A DNA stretch of 64,000 bases from Siphonodentalium dalli (Eukaryota > Mollusca > Scaphopoda > Gadilida > Siphonodentaliidae), in the NCBI GenBank assembly GCA_032622095.1, contig CP136062.1, forward strand, positions 197,787,887-197,851,886, given 5' to 3'. A program made the translations under genes and the position numbers. Positions 1 to 10,760 of this stretch are shown here, one piece after another; position 1 is the stretch's first letter; every line of letters begins with the position of its first letter. A model generated the notes under the pieces. The model saw nothing but the letters and a program-made list of their open reading frames with translations. It was not told the DNA's origin and ran no database searches.

Positions 1-81
1 GCAGGGAGGGTGGTTTGGGGGGCTAACCCCGGGATCTTCGAAAGGGTCGAGTGACCCTTTCCTTAATTCTCATTTTGAGCT

Positions 82-87
82 TTTATT
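82..87 (-). promoter_or_regulatory. Polyadenylation signal AATAAA
   Basis: The plus strand reads TTTATT, so the minus strand reads AATAAA, 33 nt downstream of the stop codon at 120. It is the expected 3'-end signal for the minus-strand exon. Confidence 0.55.
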
Positions 88-119
88 ATGAGAATCACAA
101 CAAAAAAAGAGCATTTTGT

Positions 120-392
120 TTAAGAGTTCATTTTCTCTTTTTTCTTCTTTTTTTTTTGATGTTTCGACGAGGATGGTGGTGGTGATGCTGGTGCTGTTTG
201 GAGTTTCTCCAGCTCAAGGTCTTGTTCTTTGCTCACTTGAGCCAATTTGGTGACCTCATCTGTAGCCCTATCCAGTTGTGATCGGAGTTCCATTAAGGCT
301 TTCTGTGCTTCTTCATCCTCAAAGTTGTTGGAACTCCGGTGTCCGAGGTGGAAGACAGTCCAACTCCACGTCGAAGCTGGCGGCAGGAACAT
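120..392 (-). CDS. Probable 3'-terminal coding exon of an unidentified coiled-coil protein
   Basis: The minus-strand frame ends in a TAA at 122-120. An AATAAA polyadenylation signal lies at 87-82, about 33 nt past the stop, as expected of a real gene end. The last ~65 residues look like protein: an acidic, heptad-like coiled coil (from NNFEDEEAQKAL to about LELEKL), a Pro/Ser linker, then a run of six lysines and the end EKMNS. The family is not recognised. The true exon start is uncertain: the first ~25 residues (MFLPPASTWSW...) look non-coding and probably lie upstream of a splice acceptor around 340-375. In the next frame, 319-480 also reads protein-like (around DTTPDVPAASFDVELD) and stops exactly where the coiled coil begins, so a single-base frameshift or a splice junction there is an alternative. 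The rest of the gene would lie at higher coordinates, but I could not identify further exons. Confidence 0.5.
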   Translation of the reverse strand: MFLPPASTWSWTVFHLGHRSSNNFEDEEAQKALMELRSQLDRATDEVTKLAQVSKEQDLELEKLQTAPASPPPSSSKHQKKKKKKEKMNS

Positions 393-399
393 CTGGGGT

Positions 400-1435
400 G
401 GTGTCCACGTCCCTGTCTCCGCTCGCGTCGACGACGACAGCAGGGACCCGGCAGATCCACCGAGTCCCTGCTAGCTGGTGCAATGTCGCCTGTCTCCATG
501 CAGGTCGGGAGTTCTGTGCGTCTCTCAGACAACTCCGACCTGCCGACTGCGACACTGGACGGCTGGACCACACGGGGGAGGGGTGATCGGTCGATCAACG
601 GTCACCCCCATCCTGCTCTTCCACTTCGCCCGTCTGTCAGCGTCCCAATAGTTGAGTTTGACAATGCGTAGGAAAATTGTCAACACGTCATTGACCTCTG
701 ATCTCTGACGTGATCTGCTATGCCATAAACCAATGAAATCGCGCGCTGTCTGCGCCACTCTCCAATGAAATGGAGGGAATCCCTTCAATACGGAACCTAA
801 TTTTAATAGACAGTTCTAGAAACGTAATTCCGATATAGGACTTTCGTCGGCTTTTCAAAGAGAATGCTGAAACTATATAACCAGAGAAAGCCGATCTGAA
901 GATTGGAAATACCCCGCCCAACTGATGTGTAATCAATCACAGTATTCATATATTTCTAATGTCCAATACAAATGGAAATTAGTCAAAACACAACGCACAA
1001 CTTAGTCGAGAAATTGTTATGAAATGAGTTGCGGACGACGCGTAGGATATATGTCACGAAAGATGAAATGTGACTATTCGCCGCTTACTGAAAGTTCGAT
1101 AAAATATTTAATGATGCGCTGTCTGATTTCACACTAAAGTATAGTCAATATGTCCTGAGTAAATTTTCAGCTTACCAGGCCAAATAAAATAAAAAATACT
1201 TGCCATCACCGCCATTCGTGCAACACATGCATCGCGAAAATCGACAACAGCATCAACCAGTTCGAGTTTAAAACGCGCCCAAAGGAAGACATAATTGAGA
1301 ACTTTCTTTATTTTATATACTTCTTTTGGTAAACGAAAGCATGGGTTCTCGCTCTTTATAAGAAACGACCATTGAAATGCTAGCATGACAAAACGTATTA
1401 AAACTTCCTCTTTCGAAAGTCGATATCTCACCATC
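400..1435. other. No recognisable gene; GC-rich to 650, then AT-rich
   Basis: The segment 350-650 is clearly richer in G+C and CpG than its surroundings and could hold upstream exon or intron sequence of the minus-strand gene ending at 120. From 700 to 1435 only short chance frames are seen, with no repeat structure. Confidence 0.4.
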
Positions 1436-2085
1436 AGAATCTCACATTAATGGGCTCATGTGTAAGATCTAATTAAATCTCATATTAATTAGCTCATGTG
1501 TAGAATATAACCAAACCTCGTATTAATGGGTTCATGGGTAGAATCTAATTAAATCTCATATTAGTGGGCTCATGGGTAGGATCTAATTAACCATCATATT
1601 AATTAGCTCATGTGTAGAATATAACCAAACCTCGTATTAATGGGTTCATGGGTAGAATCTAATTAAATCTCATATTAATGGGTTCATGGGTAGGATCTAA
1701 TTAAACCGCATATTAATGGGTTCATGTGTATGATCTAATTAAACCGCATATTAATGGGTTCATGTGTATGATCTAATGAAACCTCATATTAATGGGTTGA
1801 TGGGTAGGATCTAATTAAATCTCATATTGATGGGCTCATGTGTAGGATCTAATTAAACCTCATATTAATGGGTTCATGCGTATGATCTAATTAAACCTCA
1901 TATTAATGGGTTGATGGGTAGGATCTAATTAAACCTCATATTGATGGGCTCATGGGTAGGATCTAATTAAACCTCATATTAGTGGGTCATTGGTAGGATC
2001 TAATTAAACCTCATATTAGTGGGTCATGGGTAGGATCTAATTAAACTTCGTTATAATTAGTTCATGGGTAGCATCTAATTATTGG
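1436..2085. repeat. 38-bp tandem satellite, about 17 units
   Basis: Head-to-tail copies of a 38-bp unit containing CTCATATTAATGGG and TAGGATCTAATTAAA run across this block. Units differ by point changes such as GGGCTCATG/GGGTTCATG and TGTAGGATC/GGTAGGATC. Higher-order similarity is visible: the pair of units around 1480-1560 recurs around 1600-1680. The array is non-coding. Confidence 0.9.
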
Positions 2086-3409
2086 TCTAGAACACGCACC
2101 CATTGTAGTATTTTGTGTCAAATCCGATGGGGCATATTTAAGATTTTGAAGCAAGATGTGTTCTGTATTTATACCACACCTTTGTACAATGGTCAATGGA
2201 AGCACATCCGTGATTATAACTTCCATTGATACCAAATATATACCATATACTATCAGCAACCACCGAGGGTTCTTTTACCTAAGGCATGTGAATGACGTCA
2301 TATAATTTTTTCTATATCTATCAGTGATTTTTCAAGATCGCGGGTATAATTTTTGAGAAAATGTCATGTGAATTCCGGTTAGCAACCGTGTGGAGATTGC
2401 AAAAAACGCGGAATTGGAAATGAAGCATCGCAATAAAAATGAAAGTAACTACTTTTAGACCAATTTCGTTGGTCAGCTTAATGAATACGAAAAATGAAGA
2501 AGTCATGACGATAATCCAGACAAGATTTTACAATCCACGACACGTCTTGTCAATTTGGCATGTCGTCTCCGTCGTGACCACTGCATGCTGTTACATAAAT
2601 TATTCTTAGCGTTAGTTATGTCTCCGAAAAAAGCATATTTGAGGCACATCATGTGTGGTTGCTCCACTACGTGTCACGTACGATTCATATTATTACACTC
2701 TTGTTCCTATACAGTGTTGTTGCTGTTCCATTTTACAAATCCGTATGGAACGTCCGTTACATACGATTGTCGTTAATGTCAAATGACGTCGTATCAGCCA
2801 TGAAACGGAACTATCAAATAAAATCATGATCACACATGACAATATATACAAACCGTATGTGTGCTTAAATACACATTGTAAGCATGTATGCTTAATGCAC
2901 GGATTCTAGGACGGGTGACGTGTAATAAACACAGAACGTCGCGTGTGTTGTTGGGTTTATTGATAAAGCACATGTGCGCGGAAGGGTAGAACTCGAGGCT
3001 GCGCCCACTCGTTCTGTCATTCCGCGCTAGCACTCATGTCATATCAACAAATCCATTAACACACACGTGTCATTATGTGTATTTATTGCACCGCATTGGT
3101 TATTTCTTCAATTTATACAGACAAATACAAAAGGTTTCAAAAAATAATTCAAAACAATCCGTTTCAGTCTACCGTACACTGCCAGATAATTGCCTCAAAT
3201 CTGAGGAGAAACACAGTGCAAGGTCATTAAAATTATTCCTTCCACAACACAGTTCCTGGGCATATACGCTATACTGGTTTGCCCTTGCACAATACGGTCC
3301 CCAATAAGACTCAAATATCAATATTAAATCAGTTTCCCGATATGTTTGGCAAATTTAATTGATATGAGATTATGATTTATACCAGGCGATTCCCGTTTCA
3401 TTACAGTTC
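2086..3409. other. Unannotated AT-rich intergenic DNA
   Basis: I see no gene, RNA gene or clear repeat here. All open frames are below 80 residues and have no protein-like composition. Confidence 0.4.
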
Positions 3410-3927
3410 GGTACAGACACAGGCCCCTGGGGAAGAATACCAGATATACAAATATATACTATACCAGTGACAAGGTTCACAGGTCCAATTTTGGGGAAAA
3501 CACACCATCTATCATATTCCTCATATATTCTCAAAATCTTTCTTTTCAGTCACAATGTTTCATTGTGTCTTATTAGCCATGACATTTCCTTTCATTTGAT
3601 GTATAATTCGATAGTATCAAAAGAAGGGAAGTCGAGATATCGTATCGAAAACTAGCAAAACCTACCGACGAAAGGGGGTCGTCAGTTTCCCTGCCCGGTA
3701 ATAATTATACACGGGTACCAATTCAATTATTACGATCCCAATTACCGAACCTGCGAATTCCCCGTACGATATGTCGACTTCGCTTAAATAGACTTCGTCA
3801 GGTTTTATATCAAACGAACGAAAATGTTAAGTGAGGGTTAGGGCACAAGAATTGTTTTTTGACCAGAATCAATCGAGTCGAAGACGAGATTTATTCTGGT
3901 AAAGAACTATTCGCGTGCTCTGACCGA

Positions 3928-4278
3928 CTTAGAGCACAATTGATCCCACATAATTGCAATCAACTGGAAATGTGCCGTTGAGCGTGTTTTGACCACGACG
4001 CATAATCCGTGCGCTGGCCGTGGTTGGACACAATAGCCGGTTAGCCACGCCCAACAACGTGATTAACATGAACTGATCGCCGTTAAATGTGAATAGATAT
4101 GTCCAAAACAACACGGATTGGTCCCACTTTGAAGCGCCCGTGCGATTTGTCTGTTATGAGTTGTGTGTGCCTGACACTGGGATAATCACTGAACTATTCC
4201 TTTGCCATATATCCTTGGGAATTGGTGTGCTTTAACAAAAATCAGGGAACGATTGTAACAATGGGATTGTGCTCTAAG
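3928..4278. mobile_element. 350-bp inverted-repeat element, copy 1
   Basis: It begins CTTAGAGCACAAT and ends with the complement ATTGTGCTCTAAG. The interior carries TGCCGTTGAGCGTG, CACGCCCAACAACGTG and a closing CAGGGAACGATTG segment. It is preceded by a conserved flank (CAGAATCAATCGAGTCG) also found before copy 2, so the duplicated unit is really ~440 bp. It is non-coding and MITE-like. Confidence 0.65.
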
Positions 4279-4372
4279 TAAGGGTTGGAGCACATAATTG
4301 TTCTTTACCAGAATCAATCGAGTCGGAGACGAGATATATTCTGGTAAAGAACTATTCGCGTGCTCTGACCGA

Positions 4373-4722
4373 CTTAGAGCACAATTGATCCCACATAATG
4401 CGATCAATTGGAAATGTGCCGTTGAGCGTGTTTTGACCACGACGCACAATCCGTGCGCTGGCCGCGATTGGATACAATAGCCGGTTAGCCACGCCCAACA
4501 ACGTGATTAACATGCATGTACTGATCGCCGTTGACTGTGAATAGATATGTTCGAAACAACACGGACTGGTCCCACTTTTAAGCGCCCATTCGATTTGTCT
4601 GTTATGCGTTGCGTGTGCCTAACAATGGGATAATCACTGAACTATTCCTTCGCCAGCCTTGGGAATTGGTGTGCTTTACCAAAAATCAGGGAACGATTGA
4701 AACAATGGGATTGTGCTCTAAG
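4373..4722. mobile_element. 350-bp inverted-repeat element, copy 2
   Basis: Direct tandem copy of 3928-4278 with the same terminal CTTAGAGCACAAT / ATTGTGCTCTAAG, differing by scattered substitutions and small indels. The pair arose by tandem duplication or by side-by-side insertion. Confidence 0.65.
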
Positions 4723-5244
4723 CCCTATAACAGACACTGGGTCATATTTTGGCTGAGTTGACAATTGTTTAGAATATCATGGAATTATACAGCAAAAGAA
4801 AGGAAATTTCATGGCCAATAAAACACATTGAAATATATTGTGACTGTTGTGAACGATTGTGAGAATATGCTAGATGGTGTGCCCCCCCCCCCCCCCCCAA
4901 TCGGACTTGTGAACCTTGTCACTGATGGTATAGTATATATTGGTATATCTGCTATTTTTCCCCAGCGGCCTGTGGGTACAGGTAGGTTCAAGGAATAGCT
5001 CTTGCATGTTTCGAATACGGTAAACCGAATAGCAAATATGGTGAGCTGCGTTTTCAACAAGGAGCGGCGACTCATATTTGGAATTCATGCCAACTTGGTA
5101 CCTCACCAAGTTGGCTGAGATAATATCCTAATATCCTGGGTTAAATTTTCCAAATTGAGAGTTCATTTTGGAAATATGGCTTGGCGAATGAAGTGACAGT
5201 AATAATGAATCGCATATAATCATAAAGCATGGATCGTCTAAACT

Positions 5245-5880
5245 GTATAGATCATCTCACTCGTGTCTTCATAATTAAGAAGGGTGACGTCAGTCTTGAT
5301 TGGGAGTTATTAACCCTTTACCCAACAGAACGGCCCTGTGCCAATGCATTATCTTATATATGCGAGTCGACCATAGGTCGCCTCGCATATATAAGAGAAT
5401 GCATTGGCTTAACACATTAAAAATTATAAAATTGTTAAAGAATGTAAGAAAAAATGGTAAAAAGTGTTAAAAAAAGATTTTTTTTAGGCCAAGGCATTCT
5501 CTTATATATGCGAGGCGACCTATGGTCGACTCGCATATATAAGAGAATGCATTGGCACATGACATAACTGTAACCATCACAATATGGTTAATGAGCCGGT
5601 TCCAATGATATCCATATTTGTATGGTTTTATTGAGACAGACCCAAGATAATTTAGGCTGTTGCAGCTTTATTTGACCGTTTTTGGCCGGTTTGTTGGGTA
5701 AAGGGTTAACTCTACTCACTCGTGCTGCGCACGCGTCTAATCTGTAATGTATGTACATTAATTAATGTTGTCTAAATGTCATTACTTGATATAGATAATA
5801 AACTTGATTGAGATAATAACTTCCAATCAAGACTAACGCCACCCTTCTAAATTATGAAGACACCCGTTTAAGTTATCTAT
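5245..5880. mobile_element. Host MITE split by a piggyBac-type MITE
   Basis: The arm 5263-5309 (GTGTCTTCATAATTAAGAAG ... TCTTGATTGGGAGTTAT) is repeated in reverse complement at 5816-5863 (AATAACTTCCAATCAAGACT ... AATTATGAAGACAC). These are the terminal inverted repeats of an older element whose left arm is interrupted by the TTAA-flanked element at 5310-5709. Confidence 0.6.
5310..5709 (+). mobile_element. piggyBac-type MITE, full-length copy (PB1)
   Basis: TTAA target duplications (5310-5313 and 5706-5709) flank ends reading CCCTTTACCCAACA and TGTTGGGTAAAGGG. A TTAA target next to a CCC-starting inverted repeat is the established signature of the piggyBac superfamily. The body has two near-perfect 67-nt hairpins (5341-5407 and 5489-5555) built from CATTCTCTTATATATGCGAG and its complement, joined by an AT-rich linker. 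Left and right subterminal parts differ (AGAACGGCCCTG against AACCGGCCAAAAACG). It encodes no transposase. Confidence 0.85.
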
Positions 5881-6535
5881 CCAATACTTATACCGAGCAC
5901 CATGTTGTGTTTGTTGACAAATCTCTAGTATTCTGTATAGTATTTATTAATTTGTTTAATAGTCTCAGTCATTTTTATTTTTTTATTTATACTTTCATAT
6001 TTATTGGAGATATGTTTTGAAAATTTACAGACATGTTTAGAATTGGAAGACATTTGAAATAAAATTGGAAGACATTAGAAATAATCCTGTCGTGGGAAAA
6101 CATATAACATAGTAACTAATATATATTTGTTCAGTATTTAGTATATAATTAAAACACAGGTGTAAGATCATTTGTTCATGAATTCAATTTTCATTAGACA
6201 CATGCGCGTGTAATTGCAGGTTGGGAGAATAATCATTTCACACAGATTCATTTGCAGGTTGAGAGAATTTACTCAAGAAAGCTAATCGTCGGACACAAAT
6301 CCAACGATTTTGGCTTTAAATAATACTCTTAAAATGTAGTTTATGTGGTAGTAAACGCGTTGTGTACATAATGTGTTTGAGGGGATAACTCAACATAAGC
6401 GACGACTCGCTTGTTGTTAAATCATCTTCACCCTCATCTATTCTAAATCATGTCATAAATAAAATTTATATATGTTCTATGAGGGTAGAATTAAATATTG
6501 TTTAAACCATAATGTGTTTGTACCGATGCATATAT
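5881..6535. other. Intergenic DNA, nothing recognised
   Basis: AT-rich. A short partial duplication (TTGGAAGACATT) occurs near 6050 and 6070, and GCAGGTTGAGAGAAT-like sequence appears twice near 6220-6265. No gene is seen. Confidence 0.35.
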
Positions 6536-6606
6536 TGCGACTCGGCTCGTTTTCGCGCAAGATCTCCTCGCCGCTGTGTTACCACGAAAACAAGCCGAGT
6601 CGCGGT
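6536..6606. repeat. Short inverted repeat around GCGACTCGGCT
   Basis: GCGACTCGGCTCGTTTTCG on the left pairs with CGAAAACAAGCCGAGTCGC on the right across a ~30-nt loop. The function is unknown; it may be the end of a small foldback element. Confidence 0.5.
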
Positions 6607-6861
6607 ACAAGATATGAGCTAAGTTTGGTTGCCAAAACATCCTTACAAGGACTGTATGCATTTATAATAACATATCAATTTACATTGTGTAGTGAACAGT
6701 ATAATACATGATATTAATATAGGTAATGAATAACCTCAGAGAAGCTGCATGTATAAAGGATCGTCTCTCATTGTGTGCGGAGAATAATCTTCGGATCATA
6801 TAACAAACTAAAGTGCATGTACAGTAATGCCATAAGTAATCGACTCCTTAACCACAGCATA

Positions 6862-6993
6862 ATTATGGGTGACTTTTCAGGATTTAGTCGGAAATATGGC
6901 TTGTTGCCATTCACCGGAAAGCTCTAGTGAGAGCTTTCCTATGAATGGCAACAAGCCATATTTCCGTCTAAATCCTGAAAAGTTACCCATAAT
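6862..6993. repeat. 132-bp foldback palindrome
   Basis: ATTATGGGTGACTTTTCAGG to GGCTTGTTGCCATTCA forms a nearly perfect inverted repeat with TGAATGGCAACAAGCC to CCTGAAAAGTTACCCATAAT. The loop contains a second small palindrome (GGAAAGCTCTAGTGAGAGCTTTCC region). The two ~52-bp arms differ at only a few positions. Confidence 0.75.
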
Positions 6994-7927
6994 GGAAATC
7001 AGTTGGAAAATCTCCAACTTTATGGGATGTCGGGTTGAAAATTGGAAAGCGTGCATGAAGTGAAAGTTATAATGTTCCAACCCAAGAGTTGGGTGCAATG
7101 GAATTTAGCGAACTTGAGCGTTGGTCTGGTTCTAGGGGGGTGCTGTTGGAAAATTTAAATTTGGACCCCCCCCCCCAGATACCCTATACCCACGTCCCTG
7201 GTGTCGCTCTATCTAGTTGTAGTGATTTAACCATTTCTTTATTATAATTACTAAATTCTTTCATTCAGTTATAATAGTATACATTGGAAATTTCTATTTT
7301 TTCGTTGGGATGTTCAGGAAATATAAGCAGACGAAAATATCATTCGAGTTCAGAAGGATTGCTATTCATCGGTCGCAAATGTTTAGATAACAAGTTCAAT
7401 AAACGGAAATTGTAATTTACACGAAGTAGCTTTAATTAGACGTGTGTGAGACAGCATTATGGATTCGATGGCTGTGGTTTTGTTCAATAAATGTGCCTCG
7501 CGCTAAGGAGTGTGACATAAAACACCACACCCAAAGACTGAGGACCTATTATTTATTACCCAATGGTAACAAAGAACGATATAATACATACATTGTTCAG
7601 TTTCATGTAATTCTAAAGGTTCACACAGACGGCGTCGTGAGAGGCCATGGGATTACTGCGTTGCCGATGTAAGATATGAAGTCGAAATATTAGACGCCAT
7701 TCGCATAATGAACTACTACTTATAACACTTACGAATACGGTAATACGTCACTATAATTTGTGTTATTTCCACCAACTCATTGCACAAATACATCATATAG
7801 TAATAACTTCGAGATAGTTTCTCCTGCACTGAATGTGGGAGCTCCCCCACTCAATCACCAGTTCTCTGTAATTTTGATCTACCGTATGTACTGTCTTCCA
7901 GAGTAGCTGACCAACACTTGACTAACA
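6994..7927. other. Intergenic DNA with a dispersed repeat and a G/C-tract hairpin
   Basis: 7133-7182 is a hairpin-like segment: a G6 run, TTGGAAAATTTAAATTTGG, then a C13 run. 7255-7420 resembles 26560-26730 (shared ATAGTATACATTGGAA, GTCCAGG-like and AATAAGCAGACGA-like stretches), so it belongs to a dispersed repeat. No gene is seen. Confidence 0.4.
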
Positions 7928-8713
7928 TCTATTATATATTTTGGAAGATATGTGTGTCTGTGTGTCTGTGTGTGTGTGAGGGTGTGTGTGTGTGAGGGTG
8001 TGTGTGTGTGTGTGTGTGTGTCTGTCTGTCTGTTTCCAATGGACTCGAAAACGACCGAGCCGATTTCGATGAAACTTGCTATGTGGGGGTATTTTCGGCC
8101 GGGGAGTGACATAGGCCTATTAATTTGCCCGTGCGACGTGACCTTGACCTCGAAATCGGATCATTTCAAGGTCAAATGCACGAATATCACGGGATTTCGA
8201 TGAAACTTGGTATGTGGGGTATTTTCGGCCGGCAGTGCCATAGGCCTATTAATTTGCCCGTGCGACGTGACCTTCACCTTGAAATCGGGTCATTTCAAGG
8301 TCAAACGCCCGAATATCACGGGATTTTGATGAAACTTGGTACATGGGGGTACTCGTATGGGGAGTCTCATAAGCATTTTCATTTGCCCGTGCGACGTGAC
8401 CTTGACCTTGAAATCGGGTAAATTCAAGGTCAAATCGCCAATATTGATGGGATTTCGACGAAATTTGATACGTAGGGTTACTTTTGTCCACTGAGTGTAT
8501 TAGACGGGTCGAGTCGTGACCCCGACCTGACCTTCAAAATGATCAATTCGAGGTCAAATCGGGTAAAACTGGATGGATTTCGACGGGCACGTTTGTCGGG
8601 TACTTTTGTCCGGGCAGTGTTTTGGACTGGTCAAATCGTGAACCCACTTGACCTTGACATTCAAAATGGACAATTCAAGGTCAAAGCCCGGACGAAGTCG
8701 GGTCACCTTCTAG
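7928..8713 (+). mobile_element. Non-autonomous Helitron, family H1 (array A, copy 1)
   Basis: It begins TCTATTATATATTTTGG immediately after an A (7927) and ends CTAG (8710-8713), preceded by the hairpin CCCGGACGAAGTCGGG. A 5' TC, a 3' hairpin followed by CTRR, and insertion between A and T are established Helitron hallmarks. After the 5' end comes a (TG)/(TCTG) run, then ~100-bp modules of the type GTGACCTTGACCTTGAAATC ... TTTCAAGGTCAAA. There are no Rep/helicase codons; the open frames seen here are repeat artefacts. Confidence 0.85.
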
Positions 8714-9814
8714 TCTCATATATATTTTGAAGACCTCTGTCTGTATGTATGTTTGTTTGTTTGTTTGTTTGTCTGTCTGTCTGTCATTTATACAAATCTA
8801 CGGTTCTCGACCGATCGGGACGAAACTTGGTACGTGTGTGTAGTTTGACCGGGCGGTGAACGTTGTCGTATTGGCGAGCCCGTGCGGCGCCCGCTTCGCG
8901 CATGCGCAGACGAGATCTCGGAAACGGGTGGAGCTATCGACTTGAAATTTGCTATGTGAATGTATCTTGCCCCGGATACGAATTTTATCGGGTCGCCGAG
9001 CCCGTGTGACACCAGCTTCGCGCATGCGCAGACGAGATCTCGGAAACGGGTGGAGCTATCGACTTGAAATTTGCTATGTGAATGTATCTTGCCCCATATA
9101 CGAATTTTATCGGGTCGCCGAGTCCGTGCGACGCCAGCTTCGCGCATGCGCAGACGAGATCTCGGAAACGGGTGGAGCTATCGACTTGAAATTTGGTATG
9201 TGAATGTATCTTGCCCCGGATACGAATTTTATCGGGTCGCCGAGCCCGTGCGACACCAGCTTCGCGCATGCGCAGACAAGATCTCGGAAACGGGTGGAGC
9301 TATCGACTTGAAATTTGCTATGTGAATGTATCTTGCCCGGGACACGAATTTTATCGGGTCGCCGAGCCCGTGCAACGCCAGTTTCGCGCATGCGCAGACC
9401 ACATCTCGGAAACGGGTGGAGCTATCGACTTGAAATTTGGCTTCGCGCATGCGCAGACGAGATCTCGGAAACGGGTGGAGCTATCGACTTGAAATTTGCT
9501 ATGTGAATGTATCTTGCCCCGGATACGAATTTTATCGGGTCGCCGAGCCCGTGCGACGCCAGCTTCGCGCATGCGCAGACCAGATCTCGGAAACGGGTGG
9601 AGCTATCGACTTGAAATTTGCTATGTGAATGTATCTTGCCCCGGATACGAATTTTATCGGGTCACCGAGCCCGTGCGACGCCAGCTTCGCGCATGCGCAG
9701 ACCAGATCTCGGAAACGGGTAGAGCTATCGACTTGAAATCGTCGGGCTGGGTAGAGCTATCGACTTGAAATTTGTTTTTTGAATAGCCCGGGCAACGTCG
9801 GGCTCATCGGCTAG
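8714..9814 (+). mobile_element. Non-autonomous Helitron, family H2 (array A, copy 2) with 122-bp minisatellite
   Basis: It starts TCTCATATATATTTTGAAG directly after the CTAG of the preceding H1 and ends CTAG at 9811-9814, behind a terminal hairpin of the form AGCCCGGACAACGTCGGGCT (here with one substitution). Inside are a (TGTT)/(CTGT) run and about eight copies of a 122-bp minisatellite unit (8890-9720) carrying CTTCGCGCATGCGCAGAC, GAGATCTCGGAAACGGGTGG and GCCCCGGATACGAATTTTAT. One unit is shortened near 9440. Other H2 copies in the window hold only 2-3 units. Confidence 0.85.
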
Positions 9815-10428
9815 TCTATTATATATTTTGGAAGATCTGTCTGTGTGTCTGTGTGTGTGTGTCTGTCTGTTTCCAATGGACTCGAAAACGACCGAGCCGA
9901 TTTCGATGAAACTTGCTATGTGGGGGTATTTTCGGCCGGGGAGTGACATAGGCCTATTAATTTGCCCGTGCGATGTGACCTTGACCTTGAAATCGGGTCA
10001 TTTCAAGGTCATACTCACGAATATCACGGGATTTTGATGAAACTTGGTATGTGGGGGTACTTTCGTATGGGGAGTCTCAAAAGCCTATTCATTTGCCCGT
10101 GCGACGTGACCTTGACCTTGAAATCGGATAAATTCAAGGTCAAATCGCGAATTTTGATGGGATTTCGAAGAAATTTGATACGTATGGTTACTTTTGTCCA
10201 CTGAGTGTATTGGACGCGTCGAGTCGTGACCCCGACCTGACCTCGACCTTCAAAATGATCAATTCGAGGTCAAATCGGGTAAAATGGATGGATTTCGACG
10301 GGCACGTTTGTCGGGTACTTTTGTCCGGGCAGTGTTTTGGACTGGTCAAATCGTGACCCCACTTGACCTTGACATTCAAAATGGACAATTCAAGGTCAAA
10401 GCCCGGACGCAGTCGGGTCACCTTCTAG
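9815..10428 (+). mobile_element. Non-autonomous Helitron, family H1 (array A, copy 3)
   Basis: It begins TCTATTATATATTTTGG directly at the CTAG of the preceding H2 and ends CTAG at 10425-10428, followed by T. It is close in sequence to the H1 at 7928 but has one internal module fewer. Confidence 0.85.
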
Positions 10429-10629
10429 TATGTATATATATATGTGTATATGTATATGTATGAGGGTGTGTTTGTTTGTGTGTGTGTGTGTGTGTGAGGG
10501 TGTGTTTGTTAGGGTGTGTGTGTGGGGGGTGTGTTTGTTTGTGTGTGTGTGTGTATGTATGTGTGTATCTATATAGCTATATATATATGTATATATATAT
10601 ATATGTGTGTATATGTATGTATATGTGTA

Positions 10630-10682
<53 letters not shown>

Positions 10683-10760
10683 CTATATATATGTATATAT
10701 ATGTATGTATATGTATGTATGTATATGTATATATATATTTATTTATATATGAAGAAAATA
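10429..10760. repeat. Microsatellite block (TG)n / (TATG)n / (TA)n
   Basis: Long simple-sequence tract following the last Helitron, with TGTGTG, GTATATG and TATATA stretches. The open frames across it (Tyr/Ile, Val/Cys or Thr/His repeats) are artefacts. Confidence 0.95.

Larger units (their letters stand above)
3410..4985. repeat. Block bounded by ~90-bp inverted repeats
   Basis: The sequence at 3410-3510 (CTGGGGAAGAATACCAGATA and on through CAGTGACAAGGTTCACAGGT) reappears in reverse complement at about 4885-4985. Between the two lie a unique stretch and the twin elements at 3928-4722. The right copy abuts a C17 homopolymer (4882-4898). This may be a composite element or two insertions of one short repeat in opposite orientation. 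Confidence 0.55.

Noticed and set aside
1436-2085. Regular 38-bp units considered as a CRISPR-like array
   Set aside because: No unique spacers: repeats are contiguous, and the context is eukaryotic.
8788-9768. Many overlapping frames with repeated peptides (CADEISETGGAIDLKF / MREAGVARARRPDKIRIRGK) on both strands
   Set aside because: They are translations of the 122-bp Helitron minisatellite, open on both strands because the unit lacks stops. The same peptides recur at every H2 copy.
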